Positions 26,777 through 35,085 of a DNA stretch of 64,000 nucleotides are shown here, one piece after another. Numbering within the stretch: position 1 is the first letter of the stretch; every line of letters starts with the position of its first letter. This DNA is from Xanthobacteraceae bacterium. Its GTDB lineage: Bacteria; Pseudomonadota; Alphaproteobacteria; Rhizobiales; Xanthobacteraceae. Where the stretch lies: the NCBI GenBank assembly GCA_019635635.1, contig JAHBZB010000001.1:1178001-1242000 (forward strand), in the 5' to 3' direction. Both the position numbers and the translations under genes were made by a program. A model generated the notes under the pieces. That model saw only the letters and a program-made list of their open reading frames with translations. It made no database searches and was not told the DNA's origin.

Positions 26777-27001
26777 TTATTCGGAATGTCTAAGAGAGCG
26801 GGTGACGATCTTTTCTGCTTTGCAGAACGAGCATCTAGCGTTTCCGCGATGGAAATCAGTTGTAAGCCCAAAAGCTGACGCGATGGGGTTTACTTGCTGT
26901 CTTGGCGTTACGTCAGCGTGTTTCGATATGCAGTCGTCGCAAATAGGGGCAGGCGTATTCGCTCGAAGAAACTTGAAAACGCGTTGCGGTGCAGTTGCCA
27001 T
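26777..27001 (-). CDS. Small zinc-ribbon-like protein
   Basis: A 74-residue protein: FLRANTPAPICDDCISKHAD gives CxxC, then NARCSFCKAEKIVTR gives a second CxxC. Four Cys about 38 residues apart fit a zinc ribbon, probably with a small helix between (VNPIASAFGL). Starts at ATG 27001 or 27007. It is upstream of the frameshifted gene, five bases apart, so the two were co-transcribed. Confidence 0.6.
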   Translation of the reverse strand: MATAPQRVFKFLRANTPAPICDDCISKHADVTPRQQVNPIASAFGLTTDFHRGNARCSFCKAEKIVTRSLRHSE

Positions 27002-27078
27002 TTCCACCCTCTATTTTCACAAAAAATCTTTTATGGAATCGTTCACCGAACGATATCAAACTGCTGAAACATGGCACT

Positions 27079-28074
27079 TCAACCTGGTGCTGCCGGCACC
27101 GCTACTAAGTTCTCGGCATTTAGGTTTATCTCCCCAGTCCACCGATAGGCAGTTAGATAGCCGGCACGTGCTACACTGAAATCGAGGCAAGCGGCGTCTG
27201 GAGACGTCAGTACCGGCGTGCCGCGTAGCCAATAATGTCCAAAGAAAACAGGTTTCGACGCGCCATATGCGTAGTCGGATCCAATTGGTGTGTCGGGTAG
27301 AACATCTGGATCAACTCCTATGGCTGCCAACCGAAACGTCGTCGCGGCGCCATCCCACCATTTTATGCGTGTTTCCCGCCGCTCATGACCGTCTTTGTCA
27401 AAGAAAGAAACGTTCGGCGGAAGTGCCACCTCGGGACCTTTCAGTACGATCTCCGCCGCGGTTGATGCAGCGGAACCACGCGCATTTGCCGCCAGGAACC
27501 CCGCTTTGGTGAAGCAATTTTGAGGGTCAAGATGTGGGCGAAGTAGATCAAGTGATTGCTGATGCCAGCATGCGTGGACGATCCTAAGTCCATTTAGGTC
27601 TAGGTAGACCGGTAGCGTTCGGAACCAATCTATCGCTGAACGATAGGCTGTAGAACCTTCCTTGAGCTGGTCAAGGAATGCACGATGTTGAGTCTGGTTC
27701 TTTGACGTGTGCGGTCGAAGAAAGCCACCATTGCCGTCGCTTGTGGCCCAACCGATCGCGTTGAATTCGTGATTACCGAGTACAGCCAACGCTGAACCCT
27801 TCGAGCACATGTTTCTGGCGATTGCTAATGCTTCAGACTGTTGCGGGCCTCTATCAATAAAATCACCGACAAAAATAATCTGGCGCGAAGGGTGCGAATA
27901 TCCATCACCGCTATCGGTGTAACCGAGCCGGGCAAGAAGGCGCTCTAACGCATCGGCATGGCCGTGAATGTCACCAACGATGTCGAAGCCGCTGCCCTTG
28001 GTTACCAATGTAGAATCCATTTGCTGTTGAATAAATTTGGCCGACAATAACGTCAGTTTTTCACCCGAGGTCAT
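27079..28074 (-). CDS. Calcineurin-like metallophosphatase
   Basis: A 331-residue phosphoesterase of the PPP/ApaH-like type. Metal-site motifs appear in order: DIVGDIHGH (about 31), VGDFIDRG (about 69), LGNHEFNAIG (about 98), RIVHACWH (about 163) and FGHYWLRG (about 276). Candidates for its substrate are phosphoproteins or dinucleoside polyphosphates. ATG 28074 leaves only 23 bases to the divergent HTH gene, so the internal ATG 28020 may be the real start. A truncated copy lies at 19006-19547. The fixed divergent pairing with the HTH gene in both copies suggests linked function. Confidence 0.85.
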   Translation of the reverse strand: MTSGEKLTLLSAKFIQQQMDSTLVTKGSGFDIVGDIHGHADALERLLARLGYTDSGDGYSHPSRQIIFVGDFIDRGPQQSEALAIARNMCSKGSALAVLGNHEFNAIGWATSDGNGGFLRPHTSKNQTQHRAFLDQLKEGSTAYRSAIDWFRTLPVYLDLNGLRIVHACWHQQSLDLLRPHLDPQNCFTKAGFLAANARGSAASTAAEIVLKGPEVALPPNVSFFDKDGHERRETRIKWWDGAATTFRLAAIGVDPDVLPDTPIGSDYAYGASKPVFFGHYWLRGTPVLTSPDAACLDFSVARAGYLTAYRWTGEINLNAENLVAVPAAPG

Positions 28075-28097
28075 TGCAGGTCGAAGAGGTTAGAGCC

Positions 28098-29261
28098 ATG
28101 GAAAGGGAATTCACGAGATTCGAACTATACGAACTTGTCTGGTCTCAGCCAATGACGGCACTTTCAGCTGAGGCCGGCATTTCCAACGTTGCGCTGGCCA
28201 AGCACTGCAAGAAACTTAACGTCCCTGTCCCTGGTCGCGGGTACTGGGCGCGAATGGCTGCAGGGCAACCAATCGATAAGCCGGTGTTGCCTCTAAGGTT
28301 TCCCGGTGCATCGGATCGCACCGGCGGTGACCCTTATCGCACCTATTCGTTCAACAGGGTCGAGGAGTATGCAGAAATAGCGATCCCTCCAGAACCGATC
28401 TTCGAAGAAGAAATATCTGCGTTACGGCAACGTGTTTCGAAACTGGTCGGAAGAGTTCGCCACGCGCGTGATTTCCAATCAGTGCATCCACTAGTCGCAA
28501 AACATCTAGAACACGATGAGGAGCGACGAGCGGATTACAAACGGTCACCAATAAGTCTGTATCAACCGAAGTACGATGGTGGCATCGAGCGAAGGCGGCT
28601 GTTGATTATCAACACGCTATTTCAGGCTGCCGCGCGTCTTGGGTGTCGGGCGTCGATGAGCACATCAAGGTACGTAGACTACTATGGAAGCGATAGGCAG
28701 TTAGGTTTGAAGATAGCCGAATCTTACGTGGGATTTACCATCGAGCCCCTGAAATCGAAGAATAAAGGTCGAGAATCCCTGTCATTGTCTTTTACTCGCT
28801 CGTCGACAGGTGACGAGAAATCGCAGTGGTCTGACGAAGATGGTCGGCTGGAGAGCAAGCTAACCGAAATCCTGATTGAGATGCTCGTCACCGCCGAAGT
28901 GTCGTATCGCCGAAGTCTCGTCGCGAAGCGGCAATGGCTGATCGACCGCAAGTCCGAAGCGCAAACTGAACTCGTTCGACGTCAGCTCCAGGCCGACCGG
29001 GAGGCGAGGGAGCGCGAGCAGAGGCTCGCGAGGGAGCGGGTCGGTCGCTTGCTGACACAGGCGAAAATGATTGAGAGGGCTGATCGAATCCGAACCTACG
29101 CTACGGCAATTGTCTCACGCGCTGATCGAATTGGGGCCTCGGCTGAGCAGGTTGCGCAATGGGCCGCTTGGGCTCGGCAAGAGGCCGACCGAATTGACCC
29201 GAGCCGGAATGGCACGTTGGAAGCCGAGATCGCGGAGTTACCGAAGGCGACTGCTACTTAG
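28098..29261 (+). CDS. HTH-domain protein paired with metallophosphatase
   Basis: ATG 28098 follows GAGGTTAGAG; the TTG frame at 28074 overlaps the divergent gene. The product has 387 residues. The N-terminus ELYELVWSQPMTALSAEAGI, then ISNVALAKHCKKLNVP and GRGYWARM, is a helix-turn-helix followed by a conserved 'P-x-RGYW' turn. A long charged helix (about residues 290-340, QADREAREREQRLARER) precedes the C-terminal QVAQWAAWARQEADRIDP. It is not a standard named regulator. Its tail survives as a remnant at 19548-19721. Binding to the shared promoter is a reasonable guess. Confidence 0.6.
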   Translation: MEREFTRFELYELVWSQPMTALSAEAGISNVALAKHCKKLNVPVPGRGYWARMAAGQPIDKPVLPLRFPGASDRTGGDPYRTYSFNRVEEYAEIAIPPEPIFEEEISALRQRVSKLVGRVRHARDFQSVHPLVAKHLEHDEERRADYKRSPISLYQPKYDGGIERRRLLIINTLFQAAARLGCRASMSTSRYVDYYGSDRQLGLKIAESYVGFTIEPLKSKNKGRESLSLSFTRSSTGDEKSQWSDEDGRLESKLTEILIEMLVTAEVSYRRSLVAKRQWLIDRKSEAQTELVRRQLQADREAREREQRLARERVGRLLTQAKMIERADRIRTYATAIVSRADRIGASAEQVAQWAAWARQEADRIDPSRNGTLEAEIAELPKATAT

Positions 29262-29293
29262 CTATCAACGCGGATTTGGCGGCAAGTTCGACA

Positions 29294-29364
29294 ACTCGAT
29301 AGCTTTCACACAAAACCTATCGAGTATCGCCGACTTGTTAGGAAATTCGGCAAAACTAATAAGT
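29294..29364. repeat. Interspersed palindromes, paired copies 11-12
   Basis: Unit one has perfect nine-base arms ACTCGATAG (29294-29302) and CTATCGAGT (29317-29325). Unit two has ACTTGTTAG (29333-29341) and CTAATAAGT (29356-29364), with one G-T type mismatch. The same order of subtypes follows the truncated copy at 19.75 kb, so the pair travelled with the duplicated genes. It marks the border between accessory DNA and the folD locus. Confidence 0.8.
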
Positions 29365-29415
29365 TCGACAAAAGAGCTGCAGCTTATTTAGTGGGCGCAT
29401 AGTTCGCTTTGAATC

Positions 29416-29430
29416 TGGACCAGATTTTGC
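29416..29430 (+). promoter_or_regulatory. Probable sigma-54 promoter of folD
   Basis: TGGACCAGATTTTGC has the GG (29417-29418) and GC (29429-29430) pairs exactly ten bases apart, as sigma-54 requires. The -24 block departs from TGGCAC. Transcription would begin near 29442, about 20 bases before the folD ATG, leaving room for the GGAGTGAGAG ribosome site. Fit is moderate; the second promoter at 30422 is better. Confidence 0.5.
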
Positions 29431-29461
29431 TTGCTCCGGGCCAAAAGGTATGGAGTGAGAG

Positions 29462-30322
29462 ATGGTTGCAAGAGTAATAGACGGCTTAGCTGCGGCAAAA
29501 GAAATCCGCCAGGAATGCAAAGCGCGTGTGAATAAGCTCGTGCAAAGCGGAATACGTCCAGGCCTTGCTGTTATTTTGGTGGGCAACGACCCGGCATCGG
29601 CAGTTTACGTAAAGAATAAAATCCGCGCCTGCGATGAGGTCGGCGTCCATTCACTTCAATTCAAGTTTCCCTCCGATATCGCAGAAGAAGCAGTTCTTAA
29701 GAAGATCGAGGAACTTAACAGAGACCCGCAGGTGCACGGGATTCTCGTGCAACTGCCGCTGCCACGCCATTTCGACCTATCTCGCATTTTGCTGACAATC
29801 TCGCCGGAAAAGGATGTCGACGGCTTCCATTTATACAATGTCGGCGGGCTGGTCGTAGGCAATACGGTATTTCCACCTTGCACGCCATTTGGTGTGCTGA
29901 AGCTTCTCCAGTCCAACAATATCAAGATTGAAGGCCAGAATGTCGTCGTGGTTGGGGCGAGTAACATCGTCGGCAAGCCCATGGCGCTGATGCTGATGCA
30001 GCAAGACGCGACAGTGTGTATTTGTCACGCGAAGACGCGGGATCTGGCTCAGTTTACTATCCTCGCGGACATCCTGGTGGTCGCAGCAGGCAGGCCAAAT
30101 CTGATTGTGCCGCAGATGGTGAAGACCGGAGCCGTCGTAATTGACGTCGGAATTAACCGGCTCTCGTCAGGCGAACTCGTAGGCGATGTAGACTTTGCCG
30201 GTGTTAGCGAGAAGGCTTCGTACATTACTCCGGTGCCCGGCGGGGTTGGTCCGATGACCGTCACGATGCTGATTTACAATACCGTTGCTTCGGCTGAGCG
30301 AGTCTTCGCCTCCGGCGAGTAA
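29462..30322 (+). CDS. folD: Bifunctional methylene-THF dehydrogenase/cyclohydrolase
   Basis: A 286-residue FolD of normal length that interconverts 5,10-methylene-, methenyl- and 10-formyl-tetrahydrofolate in the cytoplasm with NADP. Visible motifs are YVKNKIRACDEVG (YxxxK with the catalytic Lys, about residue 52), GILVQLPLPRH, EKDVDGFH, VGASNIVGKPMALML (Rossmann loop) and PVPGGVGPMTVTML. GTP-like additions are absent. It opens a locus with MTHFR-like and PanB-like genes, so it is likely a pathway-dedicated copy. Whether another folD exists cannot be told from this window. Confidence 0.95.
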   Translation: MVARVIDGLAAAKEIRQECKARVNKLVQSGIRPGLAVILVGNDPASAVYVKNKIRACDEVGVHSLQFKFPSDIAEEAVLKKIEELNRDPQVHGILVQLPLPRHFDLSRILLTISPEKDVDGFHLYNVGGLVVGNTVFPPCTPFGVLKLLQSNNIKIEGQNVVVVGASNIVGKPMALMLMQQDATVCICHAKTRDLAQFTILADILVVAAGRPNLIVPQMVKTGAVVIDVGINRLSSGELVGDVDFAGVSEKASYITPVPGGVGPMTVTMLIYNTVASAERVFASGE

Positions 30323-30324
30323 CT

Positions 30325-30359
30325 TCTCAAATTTGGAATAGTTGATTCCAAATTTGAGA
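30325..30359. promoter_or_regulatory. Perfect 15-bp inverted repeat (activator site or terminator)
   Basis: TCTCAAATTTGGAAT (30325-30339) and ATTCCAAATTTGAGA (30345-30359) are exact complements around a five-base spacer. It begins three bases after the folD stop and its centre lies about 90 bases upstream of the -12 element at 30436. That distance suits the enhancer site of a sigma-54 activator. No clear T-run follows, which argues against a rho-independent terminator, though folD mRNA stabilisation is possible. Confidence 0.65.
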
Positions 30360-30421
30360 TTTCGCTGCGCCGCACACCACAAAATTGCTGGGGAAATTCA
30401 CGCCGGCCTGCGCCTTTGGCT

Positions 30422-30436
30422 TGGCACGCTCATTGC
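30422..30436 (+). promoter_or_regulatory. Sigma-54 promoter of the MTHFR-like operon
   Basis: TGGCACGCTCATTGC matches the -24/-12 consensus TGGCACG-N4-TTGC at every defined position, with GG and GC ten bases apart. Transcription should begin near 30448. This decides the MTHFR-like start: codons before about 30448 cannot be used, so ATG 30476 or 30509 is the real one. The gene for a sigma-54 activator ends the same operon. Confidence 0.8.
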
Positions 30437-30475
30437 CAAACAAGTCTGGAGTTGAAGGCAGGACAACGGGAATCA

Positions 30476-31375
30476 ATGCGAGGAAGTGCGAGAGGTTGGC
30501 GGTCAGCGATGCAGCGCCTGCTGATCGAGCCAAGTTTTGAAATTGCTCCGGGGCAGGAGCGGGACGTCGGCGCGCTTTCGACGAAGTTGCACCCGGATAC
30601 GAAATTATTCGTTGCGAGTATCGCAGGCAAACCGCTCAGTGCGATGACCGATACGCTGGAGCACCTCGGCCAGAGCGGTTACGAGTTGGTGCCGCATATC
30701 GCTGCGCGCAACTTCCCATCACGACAAAGCTTCTTCGATTTCTGCGGAGTGCTCGGCCGGCATAATGTTCAAAATGCGTTTGTCATCGGCGGCGATGCTT
30801 CGCAAGCCGCCGGAACGTATCATGACGCTGAGGAATTGTTGCGCGACATCGGACTCCTTGCGGACGCCGGCATCGAAAACATTGGCTTTGCTAGTTACCC
30901 TGAGGGGCATCCCAGCATTTCAGATGCTGAACTCGATGAAGCATTGGTCCGCAAAGTGCAGATCGCGCGGGAGAACGGCATGAAGCCTTTTGTCGTGACG
31001 CAGTTCTGTTTCGAAGCCGAGCCGATTATCGCTTGGGAGCGGAGATCTCGCGAACTGTTAGTCCGTCCCGTTCCCGTCGTAGTCGGCATGCCAGGTGTTA
31101 CATCGATCAAGCAGTTGCTGCGTTATGCGAAAGTGTGCGGCGTGCAGGCGTCGGCAGCGTTTCTCACGGGTCACGCAGCAACGATGATCAATCTGTTGCG
31201 GCCATGGTCGCCGCATAAGCTCGTCTCCGAGATTGGCGGGGCGGTAGCGGAAGATATGGATTCGCGAATTGAGCGATTTCATTTCTTTCCGTTCGGGGCT
31301 CTTGACCGGACAGTGACATGGACCTCGAATATGCTTCTATCGAGCGATGCTAAAAGTGGGAGCGAGAACGCGTGA
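30476..31375 (+). CDS. Methylenetetrahydrofolate reductase-like protein
   Basis: The start is ATG 30476 (or 30509), downstream of the sigma-54 promoter. About 300 residues with the MetF/MTHFR TIM-barrel pattern: YELVPHIAARNFPSR, FVIGGDASQAAGTYH (FAD/folate loop), IGFASYPEGHPSIS, FVVTQFCFEAEPIIAW and VVVGMPGVTSIKQLLRY. The usual N-terminal catalytic-Glu motif (F-P-P-K) is not obvious, so the protein is a divergent relative that may use another flavin chemistry or act on a modified C1-folate. The stop overlaps the PanB-like start (GTGA). Confidence 0.8.
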   Translation: MRGSARGWRSAMQRLLIEPSFEIAPGQERDVGALSTKLHPDTKLFVASIAGKPLSAMTDTLEHLGQSGYELVPHIAARNFPSRQSFFDFCGVLGRHNVQNAFVIGGDASQAAGTYHDAEELLRDIGLLADAGIENIGFASYPEGHPSISDAELDEALVRKVQIARENGMKPFVVTQFCFEAEPIIAWERRSRELLVRPVPVVVGMPGVTSIKQLLRYAKVCGVQASAAFLTGHAATMINLLRPWSPHKLVSEIGGAVAEDMDSRIERFHFFPFGALDRTVTWTSNMLLSSDAKSGSENA

Positions 31376-32238
31376 ATATCGGTGAAGAAAAAAGAAAAAA
31401 AGTCACTATCAGCCAGCTTCGGAAGATGAAGCATGAGAAACGACCGATTGTCGCAATTGGCGTCTATGAATCCGTTACGGCATCGATTGCCGATCAATTT
31501 CCCGTGCAGATTTTCATGACCGGACCGTCCGGTCCGATGTCGTTATTCGGACACACTAATCCGACGGCCATTACGATCGAAGAACAGTTGTGCACTCTTC
31601 GCGCTGTATCGCGTGTGACTAAGTACGCGCTGATCAACGCGCACATGCCGTTTCTGTCGTATCAAACTTCTCCGCGCGACGCCGTGCTCAATGCGGGCAG
31701 GCTCATTGCGGAAGGCGGCGCCGATACCGTGAAGTGCGACGCAACGCCGGCGCTGTCCCAAAATATCCGCGCGATTGTCGATTCTGGAATTCCGGTGATT
31801 GCGCACCTTGGCGTGCAGGCGCTACGCCGCGTCGAGCAAAGCGGCTACGGGCTCAAAGGGGCGACTGCAGAACAGGCAAAGCGTCTGATCGAAGATGCGC
31901 GCGCGCTGGCGGAGACCGGCGTGTTTGCGCTGTTGCTCGAACATGTCTGCGCCGAGGTCGTTGAAATTCTTGCAGGTGAACTGCCAATCCCGGTGATCAG
32001 TCTCGGCTCAGGCGGCAGAGGTGACGGCGTCTCAATCGTGGCAGGCGATTTGCTGAACTACAGCGCGTTCAAGCGTCCCGCGCACGCCGGACAGATGGTG
32101 GATCTGATGGCGGACATCGAGAAAAGCTTGTCGAGTTACGCAGCGGCAGTTCGCGACAATAGCTATCCGCAAGCGGAAGCCGCACCGCAAATGCAAGAAG
32201 AAGAATACAGAAAATTCATAGCGAGTCACGCCAACTAA
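31372..32238 (+). CDS. PanB-like protein A (divergent hydroxymethyltransferase)
   Basis: A 288-residue protein aligned by eye to ketopantoate hydroxymethyltransferase: GPSGPMSLFGHTNPTAITIE, INAHMPFLSYQTSP, GADTVKCDA, IPVIAHLGVQ, VFALLLEHVC and IPVISLGSG. PanB transfers a hydroxymethyl group from methylene-THF to 2-oxoisovalerate. Here the Mg ligands of E. coli PanB appear changed (Asp45 to Pro, Asp84 to His, Glu114 to Asp), while the Lys112 and Glu181 positions are kept. It is therefore unlikely to be the pantothenate enzyme. GTG start overlaps the MTHFR-like stop. A related protein B is at the far end of the importer genes. Confidence 0.8.
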   Translation: MNIGEEKRKKVTISQLRKMKHEKRPIVAIGVYESVTASIADQFPVQIFMTGPSGPMSLFGHTNPTAITIEEQLCTLRAVSRVTKYALINAHMPFLSYQTSPRDAVLNAGRLIAEGGADTVKCDATPALSQNIRAIVDSGIPVIAHLGVQALRRVEQSGYGLKGATAEQAKRLIEDARALAETGVFALLLEHVCAEVVEILAGELPIPVISLGSGGRGDGVSIVAGDLLNYSAFKRPAHAGQMVDLMADIEKSLSSYAAAVRDNSYPQAEAAPQMQEEEYRKFIASHAN

Positions 32239-32255
32239 ACGCGAAGGAGAGGGAA

Positions 32256-33560
32256 ATGAAAAAGCATAGAACGCATATTCAACGCCGCGAATTTTTGTTG
32301 TCGACCGCTTCAGTCGTTGCAGCAACGGGCATGCCGTTGTTGCAATCGATCAGCGCTCTTGCGCAGTCCGCGAACGCCACTGCCTGGGGATATCCACTTC
32401 CATATCGTCAGGTTAGCGAAAAATCGCTCACCTGGCTTAAGGAAAAAGGGTGGCTACCGCTCTCGGTTGGCTTCTTCGCCGACCTTCCGGGCTACGCGGG
32501 TGCCTACGGAGTGATCCGCGAGATGAATCTTCTCGGCAAGCGCGGTCTGCCGGCGAAGTTCACAAGTTTCCTCTCCGGTCCGCCGATTCTGGAGGCATTC
32601 ATCGGCGGGCAGACGCAGGCTACCGGCTATGGCGACCTTCCGTTTTGGACGACCGTTGCACGCAACAATCCTGCGGTTGCTTACGGTATGACTGCCGTCA
32701 ACTACGAGGCCGCGATGCTGGTGCGTCCGGATTCGCCGCTGAAATCGATCGAGGACATCAAGAAGCAGGATAAGCCGGTAGTGATCGGCACGCTGCTGGG
32801 TTCTTTCCTTGAATTCTATATCTCGGCCGCTGCGGCGTATTGGGGTCTGGAGGTAGGCAAGCATTATACGCTTGCGGGAATGACGCTGCGCGAGGCACAG
32901 TTCCTGCCGCGCGGAGTGGATGCGGTAGTCAGCTATGATCCCTTCGTAAGCGTGACGCTCGACAAGAAGATCGGCCGCAAGATCGACGATGCGTTCCCTT
33001 ACTACTTCAATAAGGGCTATGACTTTGTTCGCGCCGAAATCCATCAGAACGCACCAGATGTCGTGCAAGCGCTTGCCGACGCGATGTTGGAAGCAACCCT
33101 CTACACGCGACACGATCTCGACGGCGCAGTGAAGATATATCACAACGATCCGCGCGTCGCGACGGCTTACACGTTTGATCTGTTCAAGGATCAGACCAAG
33201 AAATACGTGACGCTTTACAAGCCTTCGTTCCGTTACGTGCACGCCGATTTCTGGGCGGCGCAGGACGTTGTCGTCGCGAAATCGCAATTCGAAAAGAAGC
33301 GAATGCCTCGCGAGCTTTCGATTGACGAAATGAAAGCTGCATTCGTTCCCCAATATATGGCGAACGCGCTTACTCATGCCGGGTTCAGCGTGCCGAAGAC
33401 GCCCGTGTTTCTACCGGAAGGCTGGGCCGGTACCGTCGGCAAACCGCCTTACCCGAAGTACCTGAATTTTGCGTCGATGTCGGGGCCGCAGCCGTTTCCT
33501 GAAAAGGGTGATCTCACGCGGCCGTGGACGTTTGGTGGAAAGACTTACAATCCGGGCTAG
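32256..33560 (+). CDS. ABC importer substrate-binding protein (NMT1/SsuA-like, Tat-exported)
   Basis: ATG 32256 follows AAGGAGAGGGAA. A Tat signal (QRREFLLSTASVVAATG) ends near ALAQS, about residue 37. The 434-residue protein is longer than typical SsuA/TauA proteins (about 320). The core pattern is PLSVGFFADLPGYAGAY, GGQTQATGYGDLPFWT, SIEDIKKQDKPVVIGT and RGVDAVVSYDPFVS. It delivers a small ligand to the two permeases that follow. The ligand cannot be read from the sequence; sulfonate, amine or pyrimidine-like compounds are known for the superfamily. Confidence 0.85.
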   Translation: MKKHRTHIQRREFLLSTASVVAATGMPLLQSISALAQSANATAWGYPLPYRQVSEKSLTWLKEKGWLPLSVGFFADLPGYAGAYGVIREMNLLGKRGLPAKFTSFLSGPPILEAFIGGQTQATGYGDLPFWTTVARNNPAVAYGMTAVNYEAAMLVRPDSPLKSIEDIKKQDKPVVIGTLLGSFLEFYISAAAAYWGLEVGKHYTLAGMTLREAQFLPRGVDAVVSYDPFVSVTLDKKIGRKIDDAFPYYFNKGYDFVRAEIHQNAPDVVQALADAMLEATLYTRHDLDGAVKIYHNDPRVATAYTFDLFKDQTKKYVTLYKPSFRYVHADFWAAQDVVVAKSQFEKKRMPRELSIDEMKAAFVPQYMANALTHAGFSVPKTPVFLPEGWAGTVGKPPYPKYLNFASMSGPQPFPEKGDLTRPWTFGGKTYNPG

Positions 33561-33562
33561 TA

Positions 33563-34333
33563 ATGGGTAGCAAGCTTCTCCGATTGATTTCGTCGTTCTC
33601 GTTGCTCGCCGCGATTCTCATTGGCTGGGAAATCGTAGCGGGCACGATCTACCCGAAATACAACGCAACTTCGGTGAATATCTTTCCGCCGCCTTCGGCG
33701 GTGCTCGGTATTTTCTGGGACCTCCTGAGGAGTGGCGAACTCGTCACGCATACGCTTGCGTCAATGGCGCGCGTGGCGGTCGGCTTCGGTATCGCGACAT
33801 TGATCGCCGTGCCGCTCGGGCTTTCGATGGGAGCGTGGCCAGCATGGGGCGAGCAGATGCGAGTCGTAATCGAGGTCTTGCGGCCAATCCCGCCGTTCGC
33901 CTGGATTCCATTCGGCCTGCTTTGGTTTGGTGTCGGTCCTGAGCAAACGGTGTTCGTGATCGTTATCTCCTCGATATTCCCTATTCTGATGAACACCGTG
34001 GCTGGCGTCGAACAGGTCGAGCCTGTGCTTAAGCGCTCCGCTCTATCGCTTGGCGCGAGCAAGTTGCGTCTTTTCATCAATGTCGTGCTGCCACGCGCAT
34101 TGCCGCAAATCATAGTAGGGCTTCGGATCGGGCTCGGCTTTGCATGGATGGTGCTCGTTGCATCTGAGCTAATCGGTTCGACCGCTGGTCTCGGCTATCT
34201 AATTCTAGATTCACGGAATCTTGGCCTGCCGAGTCTTGCATTCATGGGAATGTTCGTCATCGGCATCATCGGGTATCTGCTCGATGCCGGAATGCGTTGG
34301 CTAGAGCGTGTGTTGTTGCCATGGAACGCATAG
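33563..34333 (+). CDS. ABC importer permease 1
   Basis: ATG 33563 is two bases after the binding-protein stop. The 256-residue protein has about six membrane segments and the SsuC/TauC family loop EVLRPIPPFAWIPFGLLWFG, followed by the EAA-type coupling helix (LKRSALSLGASKLRLFINVVLPRALP). Its last 13 bases overlap permease 2. The pair would form a heterodimer in the cytoplasmic membrane. Confidence 0.9.
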   Translation: MGSKLLRLISSFSLLAAILIGWEIVAGTIYPKYNATSVNIFPPPSAVLGIFWDLLRSGELVTHTLASMARVAVGFGIATLIAVPLGLSMGAWPAWGEQMRVVIEVLRPIPPFAWIPFGLLWFGVGPEQTVFVIVISSIFPILMNTVAGVEQVEPVLKRSALSLGASKLRLFINVVLPRALPQIIVGLRIGLGFAWMVLVASELIGSTAGLGYLILDSRNLGLPSLAFMGMFVIGIIGYLLDAGMRWLERVLLPWNA

Positions 34334-35085
34334 ATCTCGTTGGCCGCGTGCGGCCATTTCTGCTGCTCGGGTTTTTGATCATTTTGTGGGAGCTGTTCTC
34401 ACGGTTTGTCGTGCCGCATTACGACCCATCTGGGCTGTCGCTGCCGCCGCCTTCCGCCGGTATCGCCGATGCAATAAATCTCATGAAGCAGGGGTATCTG
34501 CATCAACACGTGATCGCGAGTGCGCGGAGGGTCTATCTCGGGTTTGCGCTTGCCGCAGTCATCGGAATTCCGATCGGAATTTTGATGGGCATGTTCGATT
34601 TGGCGCGGCGCCAACTCAATCCGGTCGTCGGCATCTTACGGCCCATTCCGCCGGTCGCGTGGATTCCAATTACACTTCTGTGGTTCGGGGTCACCGACAA
34701 ACAACAGTATTTCATCATTTTCATCGGCACGATTTTTCCGCTGATCCTGCATGCCGTCGCGGGCGTGCGGACCGTGGATCCGGTGCTGATCCGCGCAGCT
34801 CGCAGTCTAGGCGCGGACTCGGGCGCTATGTTCCGTCTGCTTCTAACAGCATCGTTGCCGATGATCTTCCTCGGCATTCGAATTGCCCTTGGCTTGGGCT
34901 GGTTCATCATCGTGGCGTCCGAGATGGTTTCCGCATCAACCGGCCTCGGATTTTTGATTACAGAAGCCCGGACCGCGATGCTTACTGAGCGCATGTATGT
35001 CGGCATGTTTGCAATCGGTTTCATTGGCTACGCGCAAGATCGGCTGCTCGTCTGGCTTGAAAGAAAAATAATCCCATGGAAATGA
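34321..35085 (+). CDS. ABC importer permease 2
   Basis: ATG 34321 lies within the end of permease 1. The 254-residue protein again shows GILRPIPPVAWIPITLLWFG and the coupling loop AARSLGADSGAMFRLLLTASLP. Strong similarity to permease 1 suggests a duplicated subunit; a two-permease arrangement is less usual in this family, where homodimers are common. The stop overlaps the ATPase start. Confidence 0.9.
   Translation: MERIDLVGRVRPFLLLGFLIILWELFSRFVVPHYDPSGLSLPPPSAGIADAINLMKQGYLHQHVIASARRVYLGFALAAVIGIPIGILMGMFDLARRQLNPVVGILRPIPPVAWIPITLLWFGVTDKQQYFIIFIGTIFPLILHAVAGVRTVDPVLIRAARSLGADSGAMFRLLLTASLPMIFLGIRIALGLGWFIIVASEMVSASTGLGFLITEARTAMLTERMYVGMFAIGFIGYAQDRLLVWLERKIIPWK

Noticed and set aside
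1371-29364. The short palindromes as a CRISPR array
   Set aside because: They are dispersed, differ in sequence, and do not alternate with regular spacers; no cas genes are present.
32454-33377. A 307-codon frame antisense to the first binding protein
   Set aside because: It lies opposite a clear Tat-exported binding protein and is rich in Arg/His as expected for the complement of biased codons.
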